Assembly: GCF_003369795.1 (NCBI RefSeq)
Contig: NZ_CP026730.1
Coordinates: 6,067,001-6,131,000 of the forward strand
Direction of reading: 5' to 3'
Length of the DNA stretch: 64,000 nt
From: Streptomyces sp. CB09001
Lineage (GTDB): Bacteria > Actinomycetota > Actinomycetes > Streptomycetales > Streptomycetaceae
In this document: in pieces, positions 15,882 to 25,202 of the stretch
How the letters are laid out: each line of letters begins with the position of its first letter
How positions within the stretch are numbered: position 1 is the stretch's first letter
Translations under genes and position numbers: made by a program
The notes under the pieces: model-generated
Told to the model about the DNA's origin: nothing
The model's database searches: none
What the model saw: only the letters and a program-made list of their open reading frames with translations

Positions 15882-15897
15882 ACCCCCGTTCGGGGGT
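15882..15897. promoter_or_regulatory. Palindrome ACCCCCGTTCGGGGGT in the LuxR/acyl-CoA ligase divergent region
   Basis: A perfect 16-base palindrome in the 124-base space between the GAF-LuxR gene and the first acyl-CoA ligase. Its central position suggests an operator used by the divergent regulator for both directions. Confidence 0.5.
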
Positions 15898-15968
15898 AGT
15901 GAGACCCACATCACGGATTACACGATGGCACAGAGCCGCCCGGCAAGGTCCGGCACCGAGGAGGACAG

Positions 15969-17645
15969 ATGACGACGGCCACGGAGCTGTTCCGCACCGC
16001 ACGGGACTTCCTGCTGGAACACCGCGAGGACTACACCGCCGCCTACGAGGGGTTCCGGTGGCCCCGCCCCGAGCACTTCAACTGGGCCCTGGACTGGTTC
16101 GACGTCGTCGCCGAGGGCAACGGGCGCACCGCCCTGCACATCGTCGAGGAGGACGGCCGCGAGGTCCGGGTCTCCTTCGCCGAGATGTCCGCCCGCTCCA
16201 ACCGGGTCGCGAACCGGCTGCGGGAGTGGGGCGTCGGCCCGGAGGACCGCATCCTCGTGATGCTCGGCAACCAGGCCGAGCTGTGGGAGACCGCGCTGGC
16301 CGCGATGAAACTGCGCGCGGTCGTCATCCCGGCCACCACCCTGCTCGGCCCCGCCGACCTGCGCGACCGCGTCGACCGCGGCCGGGTCGGGCACGTGATC
16401 GTGCGCGCCGAGGACACCGGCAAGTTCGACGACGTGCCCGGCGACTACACCCGCATCGCCGTGGGCGGCGGCACACCGGCCCCCGGCTGGCGGGCCTACG
16501 AGGACGTGTACGGCGCCGCCGGCACCTTCACCCCGGACGGCCCGACCGCCGCCGACGACCCGCTGATGCTGTACTTCACCTCCGGCACCACCGCCCGCCC
16601 CAAACTGGTCGAGCACACCCACGTGTCGTACCCCGTCGGCCACCTGGCGACCATGTACTGGATCGGGCTCAAGCCCGGCGACGTGCACCTCAACATCTCC
16701 TCGCCCGGCTGGGCCAAGCACGCCTGGTCGAACCTGTTCGCGCCGTGGAACGCCGAGGCGACCGTCTTCCTGTACAACTACACGCGGTTCGACGCACCCC
16801 GCCTGATGGCCGAGATGGACCGGGCCGGAGTGACCACCTTCTGCGCCCCGCCCACCGTGTGGCGCATGCTCATCCAGGCCGACCTCACCCGGCTCGCCAC
16901 CCCGCCGCGCGAGGTCGTCGCCGCCGGTGAGCCGCTCAACCCCGAGGTGATCGAACAGGTCCGCCGCCTGTGGGGGAGGACCATCCGGGACGGCTTCGGC
17001 CAGACCGAGACCGCCGTCCAGGTCTCCAACAGCCCCGGCCAGGTGCTGAAGACCGGCTCCATGGGCCGCCCCAGCCCCGGCTACCGCGTCGAACTGATCG
17101 ACCCGGTCACCGGCGCGCCCGGCGCCGACGAGGGCGAGATCGCCCTGGACCTGTCCGCGCGTCCCGTCGGCCTGATGACCGGCTACCACGGAGACCCCGA
17201 CCGCACCGCCGAGGCGATGGCCGGCGGCTACTACCGCACCGGCGACATCGGCGCCCGCGACGAGGACGGCTACCTGACCTACGTCGGCCGGGCCGACGAC
17301 GTGTTCAAGGCCTCCGACTACAAGATCAGCCCCTTCGAGCTGGAGAGCGCGCTGCTGGAGCACGAGGCGGTCGCCGAGGCCGCCGTCGTGCCCGCCCCGG
17401 ACGAGCTGCGCCTCGCGGTGCCGAAGGCCTACATCGTGCTCGCGGCCGGCTGGGAGCCCGGCCCGGACACCGCGAAGGTCCTCTTCGAGCACTCCCGCGA
17501 CACGCTCGCCCCCTACAAGCGCGTGCGCCGCCTGGAGTTCGGCGAGCTGCCCAAGACCGTCTCCGGCAAGATCCGCCGCATCGAGCTGCGCGAGGCCACC
17601 GCCGCCGGTTCCACCAACGAGTACCGCGAGGAGGACTTCCGGTGA
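15969..17645 (+). CDS. Acyl-CoA synthetase (medium-chain/benzoate-type, AMP-binding)
   Basis: 558 residues of the ANL superfamily, closest in style to medium-chain (ACSM) and benzoate-CoA ligases. A3 motif LYFTSGTTARPKLVEHTH (about residues 198-215), A5 DGFGQTET (about 340), hinge region YRTGDIGARDEDGYLTYVGR and the A10 catalytic lysine in LPKTVSGKIRRIE. It adenylates a carboxylic acid with ATP and transfers it to CoA in the cytosol. The acid-binding pocket residues do not let me name the substrate. First gene of a two-gene operon (GTGA overlap with the next ligase). Confidence 0.87.
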   Translation: MTTATELFRTARDFLLEHREDYTAAYEGFRWPRPEHFNWALDWFDVVAEGNGRTALHIVEEDGREVRVSFAEMSARSNRVANRLREWGVGPEDRILVMLGNQAELWETALAAMKLRAVVIPATTLLGPADLRDRVDRGRVGHVIVRAEDTGKFDDVPGDYTRIAVGGGTPAPGWRAYEDVYGAAGTFTPDGPTAADDPLMLYFTSGTTARPKLVEHTHVSYPVGHLATMYWIGLKPGDVHLNISSPGWAKHAWSNLFAPWNAEATVFLYNYTRFDAPRLMAEMDRAGVTTFCAPPTVWRMLIQADLTRLATPPREVVAAGEPLNPEVIEQVRRLWGRTIRDGFGQTETAVQVSNSPGQVLKTGSMGRPSPGYRVELIDPVTGAPGADEGEIALDLSARPVGLMTGYHGDPDRTAEAMAGGYYRTGDIGARDEDGYLTYVGRADDVFKASDYKISPFELESALLEHEAVAEAAVVPAPDELRLAVPKAYIVLAAGWEPGPDTAKVLFEHSRDTLAPYKRVRRLEFGELPKTVSGKIRRIELREATAAGSTNEYREEDFR

Positions 17646-19267
17646 CCGCACCCTCGGCACAGCCGTCGTACGCCCACGGCACCAGCACCACCCCGCTCCT
17701 CGGCGACACCATCGGCGCCAACCTCGGCCGCGCCGTCGCCGCCCACCCCGGCCGCGAGGCGCTCGTCGACGTCCCCTCCGGACGGCGCTGGACCTACGCC
17801 GAGTTCGGCGCCGCCGTCGACGAGGTGGCCCGCGGACTGCTCGCCAAGGGCGTCACCAGGGGCGACCGGGTCGGCATCTGGGCGGTCAACTGCCCCGAGT
17901 GGGTCCTCGTCCAGTACGCCACCGCCCGCATAGGCGTCATCATGGTGAACGTCAACCCCGCCTACCGGGCCCACGAGCTGGAGTACGTCCTCAAGCAGTC
18001 CCGCATCACCCTGCTGGTCGCCTCCCTCGCCCACAAGAGCAGCGACTACCGGGCGATCGTGGAGCAGGTCCGCGGCCGCTGCCCCGCGCTGCGCGAGACC
18101 GTCTACATCGGCGACCCGTCCTGGGACGCGCTGACCGCGGGCGCCGCGTCGGTGCCGCAGGAGCGGGTCGACGCGCTCGCCGCCGAGCTGAGCTGCGACG
18201 ACCCGGTCAACATCCAGTACACCTCCGGCACCACCGGCTTCCCGAAGGGCGCCACCCTCTCCCACCACAACATCCTCAACAACGGCTACTGGGTGGGCCG
18301 CACGGTCGGCTACACGGAGCAGGACCGGGTCTGTCTGCCAGTGCCCTTTTATCACTGTTTTGGCATGGTCATGGGCAATCTGGGTGCCACGTCCCACGGG
18401 GCCTGCGTCGTCATCCCGGCCCCGTCCTTCGAGCCGGCGGCCACGCTGGAGGCGGTGCAGCGGGAGCGGTGCACCTCCCTGTACGGCGTCCCGACCATGT
18501 TCATCGCCGAGCTGAACCTGCCCGGCTTCGCCTCCTACGACCTCACCTCGCTGCGCACCGGCATCATGGCGGGCTCCCCGTGCCCGGTGGAGGTGATGAA
18601 GCGGGTGGTCGCCGAGATGCACATGGAGCAGGTCTCCATCTGCTACGGCATGACCGAGACCTCACCGGTCTCCCTGCAGACCCGCATGGACGACGACCTC
18701 GAACACCGCACCGGCACCGTCGGCCGCGTCCTGCCGCACATCGAGGTCAAGGTCGTCGACCCGGTCACCGGCGTGACCCTGCCGCGCGGCGACGCGGGCG
18801 AACTGCGCACCCGCGGCTACAGCGTGATGCTCGGCTACTGGGAGGAGCCCGGGAAGACCGCCGAGGCCATCGACCCGGGCCGCTGGATGCACACCGGGGA
18901 CCTCGCGGTGATGCGCGAGGACGGCTACGTCGAGATCGTCGGCCGCATCAAGGACATGATCATCCGGGGCGGCGAGAACATCTACCCGCGCGAGGTCGAG
19001 GAGTTCCTGTACGCCCACCCGAAGATCGCGGACGTCCAGGTCGTCGGCGTCCCGCACGAACGCTACGGCGAGGAGGTCCTCGCCTGCGTCGTCCCGCTCG
19101 ACGCCGCCGACCCGCTCACCCTGGAGGAACTGCACGCCTACTGCACCGGACAGCTCGCCCACTACAAGGTGCCCAGCCGCCTCCAGCTCCTCGACTCCTT
19201 CCCGATGACCGTCTCGGGGAAGGTGCGCAAGGTGGAGTTGCGGGAGCGGTACGGCACGCGCGCCTGA
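17642..19267 (+). CDS. Fatty-acid/acyl-CoA synthetase (FadD/ACSF2-like)
   Basis: 541 residues; the GTG at 17642 overlaps the upstream stop (GTGA). ANL-superfamily motifs: QYTSGTTGFPKGATLSHHN (A3), YGMTETSPVS (A5), MHTGDLAVMREDGYVEIVGR, IIRGGENIYPREVEEFL, and the A10 lysine in MTVSGKVRKVELRE. The ACSF2-type signature around the PFYHCFGMVMG channel suggests a medium-chain fatty-acid substrate. Codon use in the stretch 18338-18390 is unlike the rest of the gene (see findings). Together with the preceding ligase it gives the operon two acid-activating enzymes, likely for degradation of a carboxylic acid. Confidence 0.87.
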   Translation: MTAPSAQPSYAHGTSTTPLLGDTIGANLGRAVAAHPGREALVDVPSGRRWTYAEFGAAVDEVARGLLAKGVTRGDRVGIWAVNCPEWVLVQYATARIGVIMVNVNPAYRAHELEYVLKQSRITLLVASLAHKSSDYRAIVEQVRGRCPALRETVYIGDPSWDALTAGAASVPQERVDALAAELSCDDPVNIQYTSGTTGFPKGATLSHHNILNNGYWVGRTVGYTEQDRVCLPVPFYHCFGMVMGNLGATSHGACVVIPAPSFEPAATLEAVQRERCTSLYGVPTMFIAELNLPGFASYDLTSLRTGIMAGSPCPVEVMKRVVAEMHMEQVSICYGMTETSPVSLQTRMDDDLEHRTGTVGRVLPHIEVKVVDPVTGVTLPRGDAGELRTRGYSVMLGYWEEPGKTAEAIDPGRWMHTGDLAVMREDGYVEIVGRIKDMIIRGGENIYPREVEEFLYAHPKIADVQVVGVPHERYGEEVLACVVPLDAADPLTLEELHAYCTGQLAHYKVPSRLQLLDSFPMTVSGKVRKVELRERYGTRA

Positions 19268-19330
19268 CGGGCCCTGAAGGAGGGTCCCGAATGTCAAGTG
19301 CTCCGGGATCGTGGCGCGGTAGTCACCGCG

Positions 19331-20023
19331 TCAGTCCCAGCCGGCCGTGGCGTCCAGCGCCGCGGCCGGCGCGTTCGCCGGGCGCGGCACGCCCGACGGG
19401 TCGAGCACGAACAGCGCGACGTCCAGCAAATCGCCGCGGACGCGGGCGTCCTCGGCGTACCCGGCGAGCGAGAAGTACACGCCCCGCGCCGACTCCGCCA
19501 TGGCCGACAGCCACAGGCACTCCACGTCCCGGACCGAGGCCGGGCCCACCGTCGGATCCACCTGGACGACGAGGCCGGGCGCGGCCAGCCCGATGCCGGA
19601 CAGGGGCCGCTGGTCGGCGCGGCGCACCTCCCGGTGGCCCAGGCCGCGCAGATACAGCACGGCGGCCGTGACCGCGTCGCGGGCGGTGCGGATCGGAACG
19701 GCCCGGTGCGCCGGGACCCGTGACCCCGGGGTGCGCCCGGACCGGCCGGTGGCCGCGGGCTCCACCGGCACGCACAGCACCGTCCCGCAGGGGCAGCCCA
19801 GCTCCGGCCGCGGCCACCGGCTCTCGGTGCCGCAGACCGCGCACCGCAGCCCGATCCACTCCTCGTCCCAGGCCCGCCGGGTGACCGCGGTGGCGGCCCC
19901 GCGCGGGTCCAGCTCCGGGGCGACGGGCGCCCCGCACACGCAGGGGTACGACGGTGCCGTGTAGCGGTGCCGGCGCCCGCAGGCGGTGCAGCACACCGAG
20001 ATGGTCTCGGACATGACCCCCAT
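19331..20023 (-). CDS. Zinc-ribbon protein with a degenerate Mrr-like (restriction endonuclease) C-terminal domain
   Basis: 230 residues. Four CxxC-like knuckles: CCTACG, CVCG, CAVCG and CPCG, forming two zinc ribbons in the first 90 residues. Residues 120-215 have the pattern of the Mrr/PD-(D/E)XK family: GLAAPGLVVQVDPT, SVRDVECLWLSAMAE, GVYFSLAGYAEDAR, DVALFVLD. In active Mrr domains the GxD and QxK positions carry the catalytic residues; here they read GIG and QVD, so nuclease activity is probably lost. It may bind nucleic acid. The fold assignment is by pattern only. An alternative start is the ATG at 20014. It is divergent from gcl. Confidence 0.6.
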   Translation of the reverse strand: MGVMSETISVCCTACGRRHRYTAPSYPCVCGAPVAPELDPRGAATAVTRRAWDEEWIGLRCAVCGTESRWPRPELGCPCGTVLCVPVEPAATGRSGRTPGSRVPAHRAVPIRTARDAVTAAVLYLRGLGHREVRRADQRPLSGIGLAAPGLVVQVDPTVGPASVRDVECLWLSAMAESARGVYFSLAGYAEDARVRGDLLDVALFVLDPSGVPRPANAPAAALDATAGWD

Positions 20024-20032
20024 CGTCCTCTC

Positions 20033-20061
20033 TTGACGGCCCTCGGCCGCCCACTTACATT
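20033..20061 (+). promoter_or_regulatory. gcl promoter
   Basis: -35 TTGACG (20033-20038), 17-base spacer, -10 TACATT (20056-20061), a close match to the principal sigma factor consensus. The AllR-type site pair begins three bases after the -10. Confidence 0.75.
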
Positions 20062-20063
20062 AC

Positions 20064-20099
20064 TTCCAGATCGTAGAAAACAGATTTCGCTATACGGAA
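20064..20099. promoter_or_regulatory. Paired AllR-type operators upstream of gcl
   Basis: TTCCAGATCGTAGAA (20064-20078) and TTTCGCTATACGGAA (20085-20099). Both fit TTYC-N7-(G/A)GAA and start 21 bp apart, two turns of the helix. They cover the transcription start region just downstream of the -10, so bound repressor would block initiation. AllR of S. coelicolor is known to control gcl; the site definition here comes from comparing this window's own upstream regions. Confidence 0.7.
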
Positions 20100-20170
20100 G
20101 TTGCTACGGAAGAAGCTCACCGCGGGGCGCGACGGGAGTGCGAATCCGACAGCCGGATCAGGAGTACTCG

Positions 20171-21955
<1,785 letters not shown>

Positions 21956-21975
21956 CGGACCCGGCGCCCAGCGCC

Positions 21976-22017
21976 GAGAGCGGCCCGTTCCCCTCCTCGG
22001 GGGGACGGGCCGCTCTC
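21976..22017 (+). terminator. gcl terminator
   Basis: GAGAGCGGCCCGT pairs perfectly with ACGGGCCGCTCTC (13 bp). The loop itself contains CCCC...GGGG pairing, which would extend the hairpin. It starts 21 bases after the gcl stop. Confidence 0.85.
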
Positions 22018-22023
22018 ACGTAT

Positions 22024-22123
22024 GCGCGGACCCCAGGTGTGCGCGGACCCCAGGTGTGCGCGGATCCCACGTGGTGTGCGGGACCCCACGTGTGTGCGGA
22101 CCTCATGTGCGCGGACCTCATGT
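22024..22123. repeat. Six-copy degenerate minisatellite, 15-18 bp units
   Basis: Consecutive units: two identical copies of GCGCGGACCCCAGGTGT, then GCGCGGATCCCACGTGGT, GTGCGGGACCCCACGTGT, GTGCGGACCTCATGT and GCGCGGACCTCATGT. It sits between the gcl terminator and the convergent gene that stops at 22130. Units drift progressively along the array. No spacers, so not a CRISPR. Confidence 0.85.
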
Positions 22124-22129
22124 GTCCAC

Positions 22130-22777
22130 TCAGTCCGAGCCGCCGCCGCCCCCCGAACCACAGCCGCCCGAGTGGTCCCCGTGACCCATGCCGCCCCAGT
22201 CGCCCGAGACCGAGTCCTCGTACTCGTCGCGCCACCTCAGGAACCTGCCCCGGCCCAGTGAGAAGCGCACCCCGTCGGCCGGGGCACCCGGGTCCATCAG
22301 CCCGGTCCGCAGCGCGAAGCGGGGGAGGAGCAGGCGCAGGGCCGCATCACCGTGCAGGGCGACCGCGAGCAGCGTGTCCTCGTCCGTCAGCCCGTGCCTG
22401 ACCGCCGGCAGCGGATGCCGCTCCCGCCAGAACGCCAAGCGCCGGCGGGCGCCGCGGGTCGGCCTGAGCCAGGGGTGGGTCAGCAGTCCGTCCTCCGCGA
22501 GCGGGATGCGCGTCAGGGCCAGGGCCAGGCGCACGTCGGCGTGCCGGACCAGCTCGCGGGCGGTGAGCGGCTCGCACAGACAGTCCAGGACGGTCCCCTC
22601 GAACGGCCCCAGCCCTTCCGGCTCCGGCCCCATCGCGCACAGCGTCCTGCCCGGTCCGGTCTCCACCGCGCCCAGCAGGTGCAGGGCGACCACCGCCACC
22701 GTGACGGCGGCCCGCGGCCCGCCGCCCAGCAGCGCGACCTCGTGCGGCTCCCACCCGATCTCCGTGCCGGTGTCCAC
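22130..22777 (-). CDS. TIGR04222-type protein with glycine/cysteine-rich tail
   Basis: 215 residues from a GTG at 22777. The middle (EGTVLDCLCEPLTARELVRHADV, then LGLAEDG-like and PRFALRTGLMDPG) resembles actinobacterial TIGR04222 proteins, as does the terminal GHGDHSGGCGSGGGGGSD. A hydrophobic run near residues 24-38 (AVTVAVVALHLLGAV) is shorter than a normal membrane segment. Function unknown. It faces gcl across the minisatellite. The family assignment is from the overall look and the Gly-rich tail, so moderate. Confidence 0.6.
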   Translation of the reverse strand: MDTGTEIGWEPHEVALLGGGPRAAVTVAVVALHLLGAVETGPGRTLCAMGPEPEGLGPFEGTVLDCLCEPLTARELVRHADVRLALALTRIPLAEDGLLTHPWLRPTRGARRRLAFWRERHPLPAVRHGLTDEDTLLAVALHGDAALRLLLPRFALRTGLMDPGAPADGVRFSLGRGRFLRWRDEYEDSVSGDWGGMGHGDHSGGCGSGGGGGSD

Positions 22778-22842
22778 GACACCACCCCCGCGCCCCCGTG
22801 TTTCCCGGGGTTGTGCCCGCTGCGGGCGACTCCTACGCGGGC

Positions 22843-23094
22843 TTAGCCACCATGGTGCTCGTGGTGCTCGTGCAGCCCCGGCCAGTCCTCCGGGCCGCCG
22901 CCCTGCCACTCGACCAGGTCGCTCGACTCGACGTCGGTCACGTAGAGGTCGGCCAGCCGCAGGAGCTCGGCCACGTCGTCGATGTGCGAGGCGACGCCCA
23001 GGGTCTCCTCGCCCGAGGTGACCCGGCGGGAGCCGTCGAGGGCGGGGGAGTGGACGACGATGTGCGGACGCTCGGGTGGGTGTGCCGTTGCCAT
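22843..23094 (-). CDS. Conserved small protein, unknown function
   Basis: 83 residues, ending with a histidine-rich HEHHEHHGG tail that could bind metal. The body has HIVVHSPALDGSRRVT and LADLYVTDVESSDLVEWQ, strand-rich and without membrane segments. GGAGG lies directly against the ATG at 23094, too close for an ideal ribosome site. Genes like this occur next to gcl in other Streptomyces as far as I recall, but no role is known. Confidence 0.55.
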   Translation of the reverse strand: MATAHPPERPHIVVHSPALDGSRRVTSGEETLGVASHIDDVAELLRLADLYVTDVESSDLVEWQGGGPEDWPGLHEHHEHHGG

Positions 23095-23140
23095 GCCTCC
23101 AGGCTGCTGCGCGGGAGGAGAATCCGCACCCGGTGAACCC

Positions 23141-23304
23141 GAGCAGCGCCGGATGCGGGACCGTCCGCATCCGGCGCTGCTCGGCCGGTGAAGGTTCTCG
23201 GTGAGGGGTCTTCACGTGGTGCCCGTCCGGCGGCGCGAGGCTGGGCGCGACAGGTCGTTCGCGCCGCCGGACGGAGTTTGCGGGGCCTCTCGATCACGAG
23301 AGGC
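23141..23304. other. Gene-free stretch with three strong hairpins
   Basis: Three perfect inverted repeats in 164 bases: an 18-bp stem (GAGCAGCGCCGGATGCGG and its complement, 23141-23182, loop 6); a 16-bp stem (CCGTCCGGCGGCGCGA, 23223-23274, loop 20); and an 8-bp stem (GCCTCTCG, 23285-23304, loop 4). They lie between the small protein start and the catalase stop. Terminators on both strands, or a structured RNA, are possible. Confidence 0.6.
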
Positions 23305-23534
23305 GGGGTGGCTGGGACCGCGGCGGTGCGACGGGCCGGAACCGCTCCTCCCCTCAGGTCGTAGGAGAAACGTCCGTGCCCTTCACCACCGCACTGGCTC
23401 GCAGGCCGCCGCGGTCCTCGCCCTGCCCGCGCCGGCACCCGGCGCGCACCCCTCATCCGGGTCGCCTCGGTGCCTGCTCGGGCCGCGCACACGGTCCCGG
23501 CCTCCCCGCCGGGTCCCGTGCGCGAGCCGGTGGA
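23305..23534 (+). other. Non-coding stretch with possible remnant of a secreted-protein gene
   Basis: Downstream of the hairpins, TAGGAGAAACGTCC precedes a GTG at 23376. The frame it opens is not protein-like, but shifting by one base after a few codons gives QAAAVLALPAPAPGAHP, which looks like a signal-peptide core and cleavage site. Nothing beyond that is recognisable before the catalase stop. It may be a decayed 5' end; evidence is weak. Confidence 0.2.
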
Positions 23535-24998
23535 TCAGTCCTCGCGCAGGGCGCGGACCGCCTCCTCCACGCGCTTGCCGTACTCGGGGTCGGCCGCGTG
23601 GAAGTGCGCGAGGTTCTTCTCGACGACGTCGTTGCGGGAGACCTGCGACAGGCCGCCGGCCAGGTTGGCCACCAGCCGCTGCCTCTCGTCCTCGCTCATC
23701 AGCCGGTACAGCTCACCGGCCTGCACGAAGTGGTCGTCCTTGGTGTGCAGCGGCGCCTCGTGGGTGCCGGTGTGGCCGGAGACCGGGAGCGGGGCGGCCA
23801 GCGGGCGGCCGGTCTCGGCCGGGCCGTCGTAGGAGTTCGGCTCGTAGTTCTTGGCGTACCGGCCCTGCGGATTGGCCGCCATCAGGCCGTCGCGGCCGTA
23901 GTTGGCGGCGCCGCCGGGCACGGCCTTCGGGGCGTTCACCGCGAGCTGGGTGTGGTTGACGCCCAGGCGGTAGCGGTGGGCGTCCGCGTAGGCGAACAGG
24001 CGGCCCTGGAGCATCTTGTCGGGGGAGGGGCCGATGCCCGGAACGAAGTTGTTCGGGGAGAAGGCGGCCTGCTCGACCTCCGCGAAGACGTTGTCCGGGT
24101 TGCGGCCGAGCACCAGCCGGCCGACCCGCCTGAGCGGGTAGTCGGCGTGCGGCCACACCTTGGTCACGTCGAACGGGTTGAAGCGGTAGTTCGCCGCCTC
24201 GGCCACCGGCATCAGCTGCACGTGCAGCGTCCAGGACGGGTACACGCCCCGCTCGATCGCCTGCACCAGGTCGGTCTGGTGCGAGGCCGGGTCCTCGCCC
24301 GCGAGCTTCGCCGCCTGCTCGGCGGTCAGGCAGCGGATGCCCTGGTCGGTCTTGAAGTGGTACTTGACGAAGAACGACTCGCCCTTGGCGTTCGTCCACT
24401 GGTAGGTGTGCGAGCCGAAGCCGTCCATGTGGCGGTACGAGGCCGGGATGCCGCGGTCGCCCATCAGCCAGGTCACCTGGTGCGTCGCCTCGGGGGAGTG
24501 CGCCCAGAAGTCGAAGACGTTGTCCGGCTCCTGACGGCCCGTGAACGGGTCGCGCTTCTGCGAGTGGATGAAGTCGGGGAACTTGATGGGGTCCTTGATG
24601 AAGAACACCGGGGTGTTGTTGCCGACGAGGTCGTAGTTGCCCTCTTCGGTGTAGAACTTCAGCGCGAAGCCCCGCGGGTCGCGGACCGCGTCCGCGCCGC
24701 CGAGCGAGTCGGCCACCGTGGAGAAGCGCAGGAAGACCTCGGTGCGCCTGCCGACCGTGTTCAGGAAGTCGGCGTGCGTGAAGCCGGTGACGTCGTCGGT
24801 CACCTCGAAGTGGCCGTAGGCGCCGGAGCCGCGGGCGTGCACCACGCGCTCCGGGATGCGCTCGCGGTTGAAGCGGGCGAGCTTCTCGATGAGGTGCTGG
24901 TCCTGGATCAGGAGGGGGCCGCCGATGCCGGCGGAAGCGGAGTTCTGGTTGTCGGCGACCGGGGCGCCGGACTCGGTGGTGAGCACGCGCTGCGACAT
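23535..24998 (-). CDS. katA: Monofunctional catalase (small-subunit, KatA-type)
   Basis: 487 residues from the ATG at 24998, with GGAAGG eight bases upstream; the longer frame to 25043 crosses the operator pair. Haem catalase motifs: RVVHARGSGAYG with catalytic His54, GNNTPVFFIKDP with the catalytic Asn near 127, and RLFAYADAHRYRLG with the proximal haem-ligand Tyr near 337. Splits H2O2 in the cytosol. It lies among glyoxylate and urate genes, and its promoter carries the same AllR-type site pair and the same TCAACA palindrome as they do. Uricase and possibly other oxidases of purine use generate H2O2, which makes co-regulation sensible. Confidence 0.93.
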   Translation of the reverse strand: MSQRVLTTESGAPVADNQNSASAGIGGPLLIQDQHLIEKLARFNRERIPERVVHARGSGAYGHFEVTDDVTGFTHADFLNTVGRRTEVFLRFSTVADSLGGADAVRDPRGFALKFYTEEGNYDLVGNNTPVFFIKDPIKFPDFIHSQKRDPFTGRQEPDNVFDFWAHSPEATHQVTWLMGDRGIPASYRHMDGFGSHTYQWTNAKGESFFVKYHFKTDQGIRCLTAEQAAKLAGEDPASHQTDLVQAIERGVYPSWTLHVQLMPVAEAANYRFNPFDVTKVWPHADYPLRRVGRLVLGRNPDNVFAEVEQAAFSPNNFVPGIGPSPDKMLQGRLFAYADAHRYRLGVNHTQLAVNAPKAVPGGAANYGRDGLMAANPQGRYAKNYEPNSYDGPAETGRPLAAPLPVSGHTGTHEAPLHTKDDHFVQAGELYRLMSEDERQRLVANLAGGLSQVSRNDVVEKNLAHFHAADPEYGKRVEEAVRALRED

Positions 24999-25037
24999 CG
25001 TGGACCTTCCGTGGCCTTGCAGACGAGGGTTCAGCGG

Positions 25038-25073
25038 GACCATTCAGTGGAAACGGGTTTCCGCTTCGTGGAG
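25038..25073. promoter_or_regulatory. Paired AllR-type operators upstream of the catalase gene
   Basis: TTCCGCTTCGTGGAG (25059-25073) and the weaker GACCATTCAGTGGAA (25038-25052), starting 21 bp apart exactly as at gcl, hyi, allB and aceB. The pair abuts the -10 (25072-25077, minus strand). One arm of each copy deviates from TTYC-N7-GGAA. Confidence 0.55.
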
Positions 25074-25111
25074 CCTAGGTTTGGGACTGTGGCACGTCAA
25101 CAGTTTGTTGA
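25072..25111 (-). promoter_or_regulatory. Catalase promoter with a TCAACA-N3-TGTTGA palindrome over the -35
   Basis: On the minus strand: -35 TTGACG (25095-25100), 17-base spacer, -10 TAGGCT (25072-25077). The perfect palindrome TCAACAGTTTGTTGA (25097-25111) overlaps the -35, sharing part of the TTGAC. The same arrangement is found at the urate operon promoter. Confidence 0.7.
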
Positions 25112-25202
25112 AGTGGGTTCCGGGCGGCGCCGCCGCTCGGGCGCGACATGACAGGTGTCAGCGACCGCGCCGCCCGGAGGTCTCATGGGGCCGGTACGGC
25201 GG

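Noticed and set aside
22024..22123. Regular repeats that could suggest a CRISPR array
   Set aside because: Units are contiguous with no spacers, only 15-18 bp long and drift in sequence; no cas genes are nearby.
23376..25151. A long plus-strand frame across the catalase gene
   Set aside because: It is opposite the catalase gene and shows only shadow composition.
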